DNA of 64,000 nt from Glomus cerebriforme (Eukaryota > Glomeromycota > Glomeromycetes > Glomerales > Glomeraceae). Location: NCBI GenBank assembly GCA_003550305.1, contig QKYT01000104.1:136978-200977 (forward strand). The letters are read 5' to 3'. Under the pieces are notes generated by a model that had not been told where the DNA came from, searched no databases, and was given only the letters and a program-made list of their open reading frames with translations. A program made the position numbers and the translations under genes. Below, piece after piece: positions 49,397-61,139 of this stretch. Position 1 is the first letter of the stretch; every line of letters begins with the position of its first letter.

Positions 49397-51963
49397 GGGG
49401 ACTCCCCCAGCAAAAGGGGGGCTCGGCCGATCACGTAATTTTGAGAAAATCGCAATTTAAATTATGTAACTAATTTTTCCGGAAAATTTGATATTTCTCA
49501 AAAACGGTCTTTATAACCTAGGACGAAATTTCACAGACAATTTCTTGAGGGTATTAGCTCTCTTTTATTTTTTTTTTATTTTTATCTATACCATGAAATA
49601 CATAACTATATCATCTTATGAAACTTATTAAAAAAAACAGTAAAATTTTCTATTAAAAACAATTTTATTTATTTAAAATTTCTATTGCTGAAATACAAAA
49701 AAAAAACTTCAAAATGGATTTATGCTATTTAATAGCACTATATCATTTTAAATTTACCTTAAACTTCTAACTTAATTAGTATTAAATTCGGCTGGTTTAG
49801 GACATGTAATATCACGGTAAGGTAAATCAACGTAAGGCGCAATTTCTTTATATAACTCCTCCTATCTTTTTAAAGAAAGTGGTCTAATGTTAATTTTGGA
49901 AGGTAAAATACTGGAATCATATGAAAAGGGACGAATTGTAATTTTTTTATAATCATCTTCGAGTCTATCTTTGTAACAAACTACTCCAAGTTCTTTTGAA
50001 GTAAAGTAAAAATTATGATACTTTTGAATATTAGGTATTTTTTTGAATGTTTGAAAATAATCTTTAAAATTATAATACTGAAATCCTTTCCTATCCAAAT
50101 AGTGCTGAGAAGTATTAAGGTGAACTGTAGTAGATCAGTTAACAATTGAAACTACATCATCTACAGTATTTACCTTACTTTTTTGATAAAGAATTTTAAT
50201 TAAACCAAAACAACTATCACAAATGAATTTCGTGTGTCCAAGTATCATGAAATTTAATTCAATTTCATCATACATACCATGATCAATCAACCATGAATAA
50301 AAAAATAATGAATAATTGTTTTTGTTTTGTCCTACACAATTATCACAAACAATGACTAATTTTTTCTCTCCATAATTATATTTGTGAATAGCATGCCAAA
50401 CTAAACTTAATATACAATTGACTCCCTTTCCTTGTTTACCTTCGTCAGGTAATTCAGCTTCATCAATGATATAATTTGTTTGTTCTGTATGTGGAAAATT
50501 TCCAGTATTGCAAACTCCAAATATATGCACCTTACGCGGACTTTTAAAAAATATCAATCCTATCTGTTGTGGTGAGTAAAGAACTTGTACATTTTGGGCC
50601 CAATCATATGCAATATGAATGCTACCATTAAAGGTTTTAAACATTACTTAAGATTTAGATTTAGTTCTATTCAGATTACATTTGCTATCTTCAACTGCAT
50701 GTACAATATTGGAATTGTAGTATTCATGTTCTTATTTTGCACGATTTAAGTGAGCCAGATATTTTTCTGTTATTGTTAATTTTTTTTCATGCTCTGTAAT
50801 ATACTGAATTTCCAATTTTGATTTTTCACAGGTTTCACATAAATCAGATTTTAGAGACATAAATCGAAGTGATGGTATTAATAATTTCCAAATTCTAACA
50901 AATGATGTTTCAGAAATAACATGCATTTCATTTTCATATTTATCCTTAAATGCTTGTATATAATTACGATATACAGATGAATAACTATAGTTAGTTGGAA
51001 GAAATATAATGGGAGAAGAAACTTTATTAAAATGCCATCCAGGTGAAGGAATATCATGTATATTAGAATAGTTTTTTAAAAATTCATATATTTCACATGA
51101 CATATTATAATTTATATCAACTCTATTCATATTTTTTGGTGATCTACCAGTATTACCATATATACGTTCTTCAAGACCATATTCTCTCAAATGTTTTATT
51201 ATAACATCTATATATTTATGATTAACTCTAACAAGTGCTTCATATGTAATACGACAAATTAAAATATCATCACTGTAACGATAATTGAAATGTAAAAATT
51301 TTCTATTTTCAGCAATGACTTTTCTTGTATTTTCATTCTTTTGATAAGCCAAAAGTTACCCCTTAATAATCATATCCCACATCTTCTTATTTAAACTTTC
51401 AAATTCTGCTCTATGTTCAAGAAACCACTTATAACCAATTTTTTCATAGCATTTAGAATTACATGAACATTTTTCATTTTTAAAAAACTTCTTGACTTTT
51501 GACTTTAAATCATCATAAACCTTATCTTCAATATAATTATCAGAGTTTTCTACAAACTTAAAGTTATTTAAATCTATTTCATTTAAGTTTTCAAAATTTT
51601 CATCATCAGATATAACTAACACATTTTCTTCATCTTCTGACATGTTTTTTTCACTTTCAGAACTTGAATTTTCAATAAAAAAAATATTATTAAGTTCTGC
51701 TAAAGCAGCCGATATAGTTTTATTTGCATCTTCATTCTCAAAATAAATGTCATATTCCATATTGTTTAATTAAATTTTAAAGGAAAAATGTGAAAAATTA
51801 TAAAATAATAGGTGACAAAAAAATTAAAATTATGCCAGTATTACGCCTTTTTATGAATGGAATAACATATTTCCCAAAAGGTTAGACCAATAAGAATATG
51901 ACAATCACAAAATTTCAAAATCACGTGATCCGTCCGAGCCCCCTTTTTACTGGGGGAGTCTCC
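49397..51963 (-). mobile_element. 2567-bp DNA transposon with 48-49 bp inverted ends
   Basis: The left end (49397-49444) and the reverse complement of the right end (51915-51963) align with about six mismatches and one indel; both begin GGRGACTCCCCCAG and contain GGCTCGG and GATCACGT. An AAAT duplication flanks the element (49393-49396 and 51964-51967). A single minus-strand transposase frame fills the middle. The copy has five in-frame stops but no frame change, so it is inactive yet fairly young. The superfamily is not settled from sequence alone. Confidence 0.85.
49772..51760 (-). pseudogene. Transposase with YDWAQN / CDNCVGQNKNN / GHTKF motifs, five stops
   Basis: One frame of 663 codons runs from the ATG at 51760 to a TAA at 49772-49774, interrupted by stops at 51356, 50732, 50648 (all TAA), 50135 (TGA) and 49862 (TAG). 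The N-terminus is acidic with a CSCNSKC cluster; the middle has CETCEKSK. The core carries IAYDWAQNVQ, then VIVCDNCVGQNKNNYSLFFY, then ILGHTKFICDSCFGLIK, which I recognise as a widespread uncharacterised transposase-like family in animals, oomycetes and fungi with probable acidic catalytic residues in YDxAQN and CDN. The stops would end any translation after about 134 residues. Confidence 0.75.
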
Positions 51964-51967
51964 AAAT

Positions 51968-53630
51968 ATATTTACATATAGTCTTATTACTATTTATATC
52001 AGTCCTATGTTTCTATCCTACGAAGAATATTACCAGTGCAAAGCTTATTCTGAATTACTTTTATCTATTGGGTGTGAAACTGAAAAAAATTAAGAGTTCA
52101 TTACATTTATGCTAGAATATACAAATTTTTGGCTGTTACATACCTAACTTGAACTAAAAAATGCAAATAATGATTCTTTATTTGCAACATCTCACTTCTA
52201 AGTATTTTTTTTTCTTCTATTACCATAGTAATGTAAAAATGTATGTAATAGTTTTTGTTTAAACTTTGATAAAAAAATAGTAATATTCTGATATTAATGA
52301 AACAGAATTTTATTTTTTGCTGATGAAAAATACACTAACCTATCAGAATGATCTATTATTACTTTAAATCTTCAAGGCCAGTACTAATAAATAAAAGAGA
52401 ATCTGATGTAATTTTACAAACATTTCAGTTCAATCTTACTCTTTGACTATTATAAGAAAGGCACATAACTGATTTTTCCTTTAAAATTAGTAAAACTTAT
52501 ACAGGTGAATTCAAAGAAGCTTAAAAGAAAGTCATATTTTTCAGTCATTATGGCTCTTATAATATTACATACAATGATGAATGCAACTTTCAGAATAACC
52601 AGCTTTAACAGTTACAAAAAAAAAATCAAAGATCTTTTATATATTGTATATTATATAAATCATGTGATCTACATCATATTATACTTTTGATATCTCCTAG
52701 TTTATGACTCATGATTTTAATCATCATTGTCACAAAATAAATGATTAAATAATTTCCAATTTAAATATTAGGATTAAAATCAAAATTGATTTGATTTTTG
52801 TTTTTATTATCATTATAAAAAATGAAAATTTCAAAGTGTCTAATGATGGAAGTTAAAAATATTAAAGATACTTTACAATCTACTATAAATGCGTTGCATA
52901 GCATTTGTGAATAAATTATCTATACATAGATCACTTCATGATCTTTTAGATAAAAATAAGCATTTTATGAGAAATCTGCAACTAATATTAAAGTATATGA
53001 TTGATTAACCTTTATAAATGTAGCAGAATTTAATAAATCAAGATATGATATCAGATAATACTTAGCTAGTAATAGGAGGAATACAGGAAGAATTTTCTCT
53101 AAACAAGGAGTTTTTGTAGAGAAATTTTACAATTAGTAGAAATAGAACTCTACATGTTTTTTGTTAAAATGAGAATATTATTCCTGCTAAGATCATGAAA
53201 TCCTTTGCTATAAGGCAATATATATCTTAAGGTCAATAAAGACTTTAAAAATACATATACACTCTACATGTTAAACTTTATCATCCACAATATAAAGATT
53301 TTTACAACTAAATCTGTATTCCATAGCCCATAGTATAGTAAATAAAAATATTAGGTAGAGTGATCTAGCTTTACAAAATGTTTTATTTCTAGCTTGTAAA
53401 ATTGTCAAATGCCTAAGTAAGTAGTTTATTAAATAATTTATCTCAAATGAAAACATGAAATATATTGATTTTTTTTTCATTTTGACATCAGATGATAATT
53501 ATGAATATTTATATACAGAAAGAAAAAAGTCGAATGAAGAAATCATACAGAGATTAATACAAAAAAGAAATTGTAATAATAGAAAATGCACATTAATTTT
53601 TAATGTTAGGATAATAATAAGTATTAGAAA
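51968..53630. other. AT-rich DNA with no supported gene
   Basis: Frames at 52505-52690, 53271-53480 and 53455-53649 are short and Ile/Lys/Tyr-rich, as expected by chance at this base composition. No repeats with clear ends were found apart from the element that begins at 53631. Confidence 0.4.
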
Positions 53631-54160
53631 CATCAGGAAATTTTTTTAGGGATATATAGTGATATATATCTCTTCATTATTATTTATCACATTAATTATA
53701 ATATGTGATATATATCAATAATAATCGAACTCGTCGAGTGAATTCAATGTGGATAAATAGTCAAATTTTAACCTAAACGATAAATATCAATAAATATTTA
53801 AACAATAAACATTGAATTCAATAAACACCAATAAATATGCTAACAATAAATAACCTGAACGATAAGAAATACAAATGATAAAAATTGAAATTTAACCAAT
53901 ATGATAAATATAATGTTTTATAAAGGATAAATAATCCTTTGCATTTATTTTATTATATAAAATATTATATAAAACAATATAAAACTAAACTAAACAAACT
54001 AAATGAAAAAAATGTAGTGATAAAAATAAGAAAAAAATGTTAAGCGATAAAAATAAAAAATGTAACAATAAAATAAGAAAAAAAATGTTAAGCAATAAAA
54101 ATAAAAAAAATGTCAAGCGATAAGTGATAAAAATAAGAAAAAACATAAAAATAAAAAAAA

Positions 54161-55450
54161 ATGAAGTTTCATAATGAAATGAATATTACGAAACTTATGT
54201 TTTCAATCTCAATTCACAGAAGCAAACTACAAAAAAAGAAGAAATGATCGATTAAAATATTTCTAATATAGAAAGAAAAAATGAAAAAATGAAGTTCATA
54301 ATGAAGTAATTTGTTACAAAACTTATATTTCTTTTCTGATTTTGAATTTCCAGAGCCAAATCTACAAAAAAAAAAAGAACTGTTCAGTTAAAACATTTCT
54401 TAAGGAAAAAAACTAAAAAAAATGAAGTTTCATAACAAAATGAATATTACGAAACTTACGTTTCTTTTTCAATCCTGAATTCTTAGAGCTGAATCTACAA
54501 AAAAAGAAAAAACGTTCAGTTAGAATGTTTCTTAAAAAACACCAAAAAAATGAAGTTTTATAACGAAATGAACATTACAAAACTTATATTTTTTTTCAAT
54601 CCCGAATTTCCAGAGCTGAATCTACAAAAAAAAGAAACGTTCAGTTAAAATGTTTCTTAAAAAAACCAAAAAAAAATGAAGTTTCATTATGAAACTTATG
54701 TTCTGAAAAGAAAGTTTCGAAGTTACAACTTCANAACTTACCAGATTTTTAAGCCGAAATTAAAAAAAAGTCTGATCCTACAAAAAAAAATGAAAAAAGA
54801 AATGTTAGTACCGTTTCTACTAACGATTTTTTAAGTAAATACATCAGATGAAAATTTTGCGAAGAAACTTTCATAACTGGAAATGAAATCCAAAAACCTA
54901 TAAGAAAAAAAGAAAATGTTAAAAACGTTTCTATTTAAAAGACAAAAAAAAGAACAGTAAGTTTTGTTACAAAACTTACTGTTTCTTAATTCTGTGGCTG
55001 AACTGAAGGAGAGTCTACAAAAAAAGAAAAAGAATTGTTAGAAAACATTTCTAAAAAAAAGAAAAAAAATGGCAAGTTTTGCGAAAAAACTTATTGTTCT
55101 CCAATTTCACGTATTAATCTGAAAGTCAAGAGAACCTATAAAAGAAAAGAGAAAGAAAACATTAGAAACGTTTCTAATAAAAAAAACCAAAAAAATATGG
55201 TAAGTTTCTCAAAGAAACTTGAGAAACTTATCGTTTTTCCTTCCTATTTCAGACTGAAGAGCTTGGAGAACCTACAAGAAAAAAAAGAAACATTAATAAG
55301 CGTTTCTAAAAAAAACAAAAAAAAATGATAAGTTTCACAAAGAAATTTACTGTTTTCTCTTCCCATTTCAGCTCAGAGAACCTACAAGAAAAAAAGAAAC
55401 GTTAATAAGCATTTCTAAAAAAAAACAAAAAAAAATGATAAATTTTGTGA
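54161..55450. repeat. Degenerate tandem array, about 128-base units with internal palindrome
   Basis: Unit starts (ATGAAGTT) are seen at 54161, 54289, 54422, 54550 and 54676, with more diverged copies to about 55450. Each carries an imperfect palindrome (AAGTTTCATAATG ... ATTACGAAACTT), then CTACAAAAAAAGAAA and a GTTCAGTTAAAA-like word. Short Lys-rich frames here, such as 55035-55328, are by-products of the repeat. Confidence 0.75.
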
Positions 55451-55717
55451 AAAAACTTACCGTATCTCAATTTCCAGAACTAAGTTCAAACGGTGATTAA
55501 AAGTTGCTGATTTAAGGTTTAAATGACTAAAATAAACTGTGGCTGCAGCTTAATTGATAAATGCAGCATGCAGTTATTTTTTTTTTTAAAATAAACTGCA
55601 GCTCGTATCATATGATATACTGTACATGATACAAAAAAGTATATAATAAGACTTTTTTTTATTTTTTTTTTATTTTTTTAATTTTAATTTTTTTTTAATT
55701 AATCTTATGAAAAGCTT

Positions 55718-55793
55718 CTCCTCTATGGATGGGTAGAAGTCATTAGTACCTATAGAGAAAGAGTCTTCCACCCATTCATAGTAACAAAAAGAG
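55718..55793. repeat. Hairpin with 16-base stem
   Basis: TATGGATGGGTAGAAG (55724-55739) pairs with CTTCCACCCATTCATA (55765-55780) at 14 of 16 positions; TCCTC (55718-55722) and GAGGA (55789-55793) could extend it. It lies inside the non-autonomous element. Confidence 0.55.
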
Positions 55794-56120
55794 GATGTAT
55801 CAGTAGTAAAATATTTTAAAAGAAAAAAATTTCCAAAACTAATCAGACGGGTTTGACCCGAATTATTTTTGAATTTGGCCAGAATTATGTTTAATATTAG
55901 CTAATATAATAATCCGGATCTGATTTTAATAAATTTTAATAAAATTTTAATTATAATTTATAAAATTATTTTTTAATTTAAAATGAATAAAATTATAAAA
56001 TAACTATTTATTATAACTATTTATTATATTGAAAAAATATTAAATAGTATTGATATATAGATGTTACACAACAGTATATAATGTGTTTAACAACTGTTAG
56101 TATAAAAAAACGCGTATATA

Positions 56121-56330
56121 TCATCAATTATCATTGTGATAATATTCAATAAATAATTGCATTATCAATTATTATTGTGATAATATTCAATAAATAACTG
56201 TATCGTCAATTATCATTGTGATAATATTTAATAAATAACTGCATCATCAATTATCATTGTGATAATATTTAATAAATAAATGCATCATCAATTATCGTTG
56301 TGATAATATTCAATAAATAACTGCATTGTC
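56121..56330. repeat. Five tandem copies of a 41-base unit
   Basis: Copies begin with CAATTATCATTGTGATAATA-type sequence at 56125, 56166, 56207, 56248 and 56289, a period of 41 bases. The words ATTATCA...TGATAAT make each copy partly self-complementary. It sits in the right arm of the non-autonomous element. Confidence 0.8.
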
Positions 56331-56492
56331 AACTAACTTCATGATTAATTTCAATTCAGATAAATATCATTATAATATCACAGATATTTATCAATATTTA
56401 TCTGAATACGTTAATTATCGATATTTTTATTACAATAAATAATGATAAAGAAATATATATCGTTATATATCTCCTGAAAAAATTTTCTGATG

Positions 56493-59274
56493 AACTCTAT
56501 GTTTTATATGGTCAACAAGATTTATTAGATATGCCTAATAACTTACAAGTATAAGAATATTATTTAACCAACATAAATATAAGTGGAACTCATTTAATAA
56601 ACTTTTTTTTTCCATTTAAACTTAATATTTCTTTTTTTCTATTAAATTTAAATAAAATCTTCTTGGCTTATTAATTAAATATTTTTGAGTGTTTCTAATC
56701 ATTTTGATTTTAATTATAGAGAGAATCAGTTTAAATTAATTATCTAGTTCATATTGATCATTTTTGCCTAAAAAAAAATTCACATATGCATTCTGAAATG
56801 GCACTTTTGCTGAAATGTTTGATTAATGAATTTCTTAACTTTTCATATCCTAATGATTTCTTTGAGTTTCTTAATATTCTTATACTAGCTAATATTATGA
56901 AACTAATGCTAAACCTCTTGCATTTTTAATGCAATTTGATATTTTTAAAAGAAAGCATCAAGCTTTAATCTATTTAAGAAAGGAGGATGATATTCAATCT
57001 TAGATTTTTCATTAAAAATTTTCTTAGCTATTTGCAATTTTTTTTAGATTCTTTTTCTGCCTAATCTTTCTCTAATTTTAAAATTCTAGCCTAATTCAGT
57101 AAAGTTCTATCTCAATACTTTAAGCAGATTAAACCTAGCTTTTTTATCAGTTTTCTTAGTCTCAAGCTTAGTAATAAATACTTCAAGCTAGTGTTGGGTA
57201 ATTGGATAATTTTAAATAGTTTTAAATAAGTTTTAGATAGTTTTGGATAGGTTTTGAACATTTTTTCTTATGTTCAAAACCTTGTCTAAAACATTTAAAT
57301 CAAAAAATATATCCAAAATTCATCATTGCTTCAAGCTCAGATGACATAATATATAATATTTTTATATATAAAAGAATTATTTAATATTATATAGCAAATG
57401 TAAAAACTTACTTTATTTATTATTACATGTGAAAAAATAAATACAAAGCTCAAAACTATACTCATGATATATGATAATTTTTTCTATACTAATAACTGCG
57501 AATTTATACTACCTATTTTTTCTTAATTTTTTCTTGCACATAACGCTTCTTATTTGCAAATTTAATATTAATCGATACTTTATCCTTTAATAAATTCATA
57601 ATAACCTTTAAAATTTTTTTCATATTCTTATACAATTCTGTTGGATCATTAAGAGTATTCTTAGTGAGTAAAATTTAATATTCAGTTCTGCTTGTACAGT
57701 AAATGGCCTCAGTACTATACAGAATAAAATACCAATTTATGACTATTATTACAAAATTAAGAAAGATATAGTTAATATTACATAAAAAAAAATAATATTC
57801 TCTTAGTAGTTTTACTAAAATAATTTCTTATTAGAATTTAAAACCAGTTGTAAAAAATTAGGTTAAACCTGGTTTATCAGTTGAACCTGAATTTTTATTT
57901 AGTTATAACCAATTTAATTTAACTAATAATTAGTTAAAACTTGGATTAACTTAATCCATTGGCAATTCAAATTAGGCTAAAATTTAACTAATTAATCTGT
58001 TATCCCTAATTTTATGTATTGATCACTATGATTAGTATAACCAGTTCTAAACTCTATTTCTCATCTATTGTAATAATATCATATACATATTTATATTCAG
58101 ATTCAAATACCTCATCTGCTTTCAAGTTCATTTATATTTACAGATATCTGGTTAGCTAATAAAAGCTAAATATGAAATAAAATAGTGTTACTTACTTCAT
58201 ATGAACTTTTACATTATATGAGATTTTATGTAATACCTTTGCCTAACTGGTTTTATTTCCCTTCAGTTATGCAAATTATTTCTTCGAGCAAATTTTTCAA
58301 GATTTTTTTAATTGTATAATTGACATGACTAAAACTATTACTACCAGAAACATTCATTTAATTTGTAAAAGATCTTAATCCATTCAATATTAAAAATCAG
58401 ATGATAATATACCTTGCATCTTGAACTAATTTATATAATTTTTCTATAGATTATTCAGCCAAATGACTTTATATTTAAGATACTATTTCATTAAGCTATA
58501 AATTATATTGACTCAGAAGGCATTTATATTTTTTATTATATTTGCAATTATTAGTAATATAAATATATAATATAAATTTTCTATCTGACAAACTATCCTC
58601 TTGTAATAAGATAAATTTATATTATCATCTATATCACAATATAATTTGAGATTGAGTTTTATAATAATAGCATTCAAGTAAAGTGATGCATAGATAATAC
58701 TAGTAAATTCACATCATCAAAAATAGTAAGATGTTCAAAAACATAGATTTTTCTAGTTTTTCAAGATGATTCTATATAAATATCATCTTCATTAAATAAT
58801 AGTTTTACATATCTTTTCTTATATATTTCTATTGCTATAAAAGCTTCATTATATTTAACTCAAGATGGTATTTTTATGAAAACTTTTAGGAAATTTGGGC
58901 TTTTTATCACAGATAGAATACTGTTCAATTAGATATAAATCCGATTAGTAACTTTTGAGCTAATCAGATAGCCTAATTATTACTACATAAAAAATTATGT
59001 ATATAAAAGTCAGTAATCAATAGAGAATATATTCTATAATTAACTTAATTGATTTAAAAAAATAAATACAAAGTTTAGGACTGTATCTATATTACATAAT
59101 ATCTATACTAATAACTGCAGTTATCAATTAAGTAAGTAGTTGTATTCCTCTTATTATGTGAATTTAAAATATTTTAATAAAGAACTATTTAATATAAGAT
59201 TATTTCATAGTATAAACTGTGAAATGTAAGTTATATCTCTGCTAATAATCCTATATTTTTTTAACACATTTCAT
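56493..59274. other. Gene-poor AT-rich DNA with decayed frames
   Basis: No intact gene. A minus-strand run of 51 codons at 57513-57668 (LTKNTLNDPTELYKNMKKIL and on to a TAG) has protein-like composition but no start or known domain. Near 57190-57290 GTTTTGAACATTTTTTC faces its complement in a short inverted repeat. Confidence 0.4.
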
Positions 59275-59489
59275 TCAAGTTTTGTATGAGAAGAAGAAGC
59301 TTATCTTTTTTATTATATTTCTTGTCTTCTTGGCTAGTCTCAAACCTAAATTAACATTACAAAACTTTTCTTTAGTTAAGTTAAAGAAGTTATAGCCAGT
59401 AATCTTCTTGCAAATAATTTTTTCATCTTCTTCATTAAGCCTTAAGTCTTATTTCACAAAAATGAAATAAGTTCTTCAGTATCATATTT
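59275..59489 (-). pseudogene. Remnant of a SAM-like domain protein
   Basis: Reading the minus strand from 59489 gives KYDTEELISFL, then stops and a frame change, then LNEEDEKIICKKITGYNFFN followed by LTKEKFCNVNLGLRLAKK and a C-terminal FSYKT before the TGA at 59275-59277. The pattern (T-E-E-L-I-x-F-L, I-x-K-x-x-I-T-G-x-x-F-x-x-L-T-x-E-K-F, G-L) is that of the sterile-alpha-motif-like domain common in proteins of arbuscular mycorrhizal fungi, which often continue SSYKT. The gene is broken, and no remaining partner domain is visible. Confidence 0.5.
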
Positions 59490-60364
59490 TTAACTTTAGA
59501 TTTAAATATGATGATTTTAATATTTCAGAGTAAGAAAAAAATTTTTAAAGGGTGTGGTATTATTATTTTTATATCACGTCATTACATGTGATCTGCATTC
59601 TGCATATGATTATAAAAATTATAAAATAGGATTCATTTTTTGCTTTGATTATAAATAGATTACTATATGGATATATCTCTTTCTTAATAAATCATGTGTG
59701 CATTCTGTTTTAGAATACCAATTACTTTTGCCAAGAAGAAATACTTTATTTTATATAAACATTATGATATTTCTCTAATACTATATTTAGATTTATAATA
59801 CATGATATGAAAAAATATAGATAGATATATGGAAAAGCATTAATCTACTTGCTATATTTAGATTTTATAATATATAATATGAAAGAAGTTAGTGATATGA
59901 TTTGAAATCTGATTAATTCAGATTGATCTGATAATTCGAATTAAATTCAGATATCCACATCTAATAATTTCTGGCGGATTGATCTCTAAATGCATCGGAT
60001 TAAGGATTACAGATCATCTGAATTGAAATTTGAATTATATATAAAAACTAAAAATAATTAACATTGAAAAAAATTTTATTTTCACAATTTCATAGTTTAC
60101 ATTAACACACTTACACTCATTTATTTAGGAGAATTTTCATGCCAATTTTAACTATATTTAAATATAATCATATTTCTTTTGTCTATACTCTTTTTTAAGT
60201 TTTTTTTATAATCCTAAATTTCTAATGTATAATGACCTAAATTTTCTGCAATCTTGTGTCTTTGCAAATTTTACAACTTTTTTATTCATAACAAAGTCTT
60301 TTTTCTATGATGAATTTTGATTATTATCCTGGTGAAAATATTAAATTTGATCCTACTTTATAAA
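59490..60364. other. AT-rich DNA with AATTCAGAT-type words
   Basis: No gene is seen. From about 59890 to 60040 the DNA is built from ATTCAGAT/ATCTGAAT words similar to those at 63600-63830. A 47-base stretch at 59825-59871 is a diverged direct copy of 63825-63870. Confidence 0.4.
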
Positions 60365-60895
60365 CACTGGTCAAAAACTGATCTATCTTACAGATATCTT
60401 ATAAATATTGGGTACCCAAAATGCAGAAAATCTGCTATACATCGGGTACCTAATATGTATACTATAGAATTAAAAAATACAATTTATTAATTATCTCGCT
60501 ATCCAGTGATCATAAAAAGATGAAATATAGCTCATTCGATTCACCTCACTGAGACGTATTGAATAGTACTAATTTCGCATTTCTAGGTGTGATAGATGCT
60601 GAGATATTTGATAAATCGTAAAAAAACAACCAAAAAATGCAATAACTCGATATTTATCACAACTAGAAATGCGAAATTAGTGCCATTCAATACGTCTCAG
60701 TGAGGCGAATCGAATGAGCTATATTTCATCTTTTTATGATCACTGGATAGCGAGATAATTAATAAATTGTATTTTTTAATTCTATAGTATACATATTAGG
60801 TACCCGATGTATAGCAGATTTTCTGCATTTTGGGTACCCGATATTTATAAGATATCTGTAAGATGTCTGTAAGATAGATCAGTTTTTGACCAGTG
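60365..60895. mobile_element. 531-bp foldback / MITE-like palindrome
   Basis: The left arm (60365 to about 60605) and right arm (about 60655-60895) are near-perfect inverted copies, starting CACTGGTCAAAAACTGATCT. Differences are a few single bases and an 11-base tandem insertion (ACATCTTACAG) in the right arm. About 50 bases separate the arms. There is no coding capacity. The near identity of the arms implies recent origin or arm homogenisation. No clear target duplication was found. Confidence 0.85.
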
Positions 60896-61139
60896 AAGAC
60901 CAGGCATCTGGAAGTTCAGACACTTCGTATGAAGCTTCAACCATTAGAAAGCTACCTGGTACTCAAACAATTCTTCTCCTTTCTGCAGATAATTCTTCAA
61001 AAAAAAAGGAAGAGGTGAAATTAGCAATAATAAAAATATAGTGTTAATCTATATACACTTTTATTAGTAATAATTCTCAACCTTTTTTAAAAAAAGCTGA
61101 TCAAAGTAAGAACATGTATAAATGAAAAAACCCATCATT

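Larger units (their letters stand above)
53631..56492. mobile_element. About 2.9-kb non-autonomous element with long AT-rich inverted ends
   Basis: The left end (from 53631, CATCAGGAAATTTTTTTAGG then GATATATAG) and the reverse complement of the right end (to 56492, CATCAGAAAATTTTTTCAGG then AGATATATA) match for about 65 bases with scattered differences. There is no transposase frame inside. The interior holds two tandem arrays and a hairpin. No convincing target duplication was found, so the exact ends may be off by a few bases. Confidence 0.6.

Noticed and set aside
49224..49460. 78-codon plus-strand frame
   Set aside because: It crosses the left inverted end of the transposon and has no domain.
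55035..55328. 97-codon Lys-rich frame
   Set aside because: It is made of the 128-base tandem units, which are non-coding in the other copies.
56121..56330. CRISPR-like array
   Set aside because: Units are contiguous 41-base tandems without spacers, in a eukaryotic setting.
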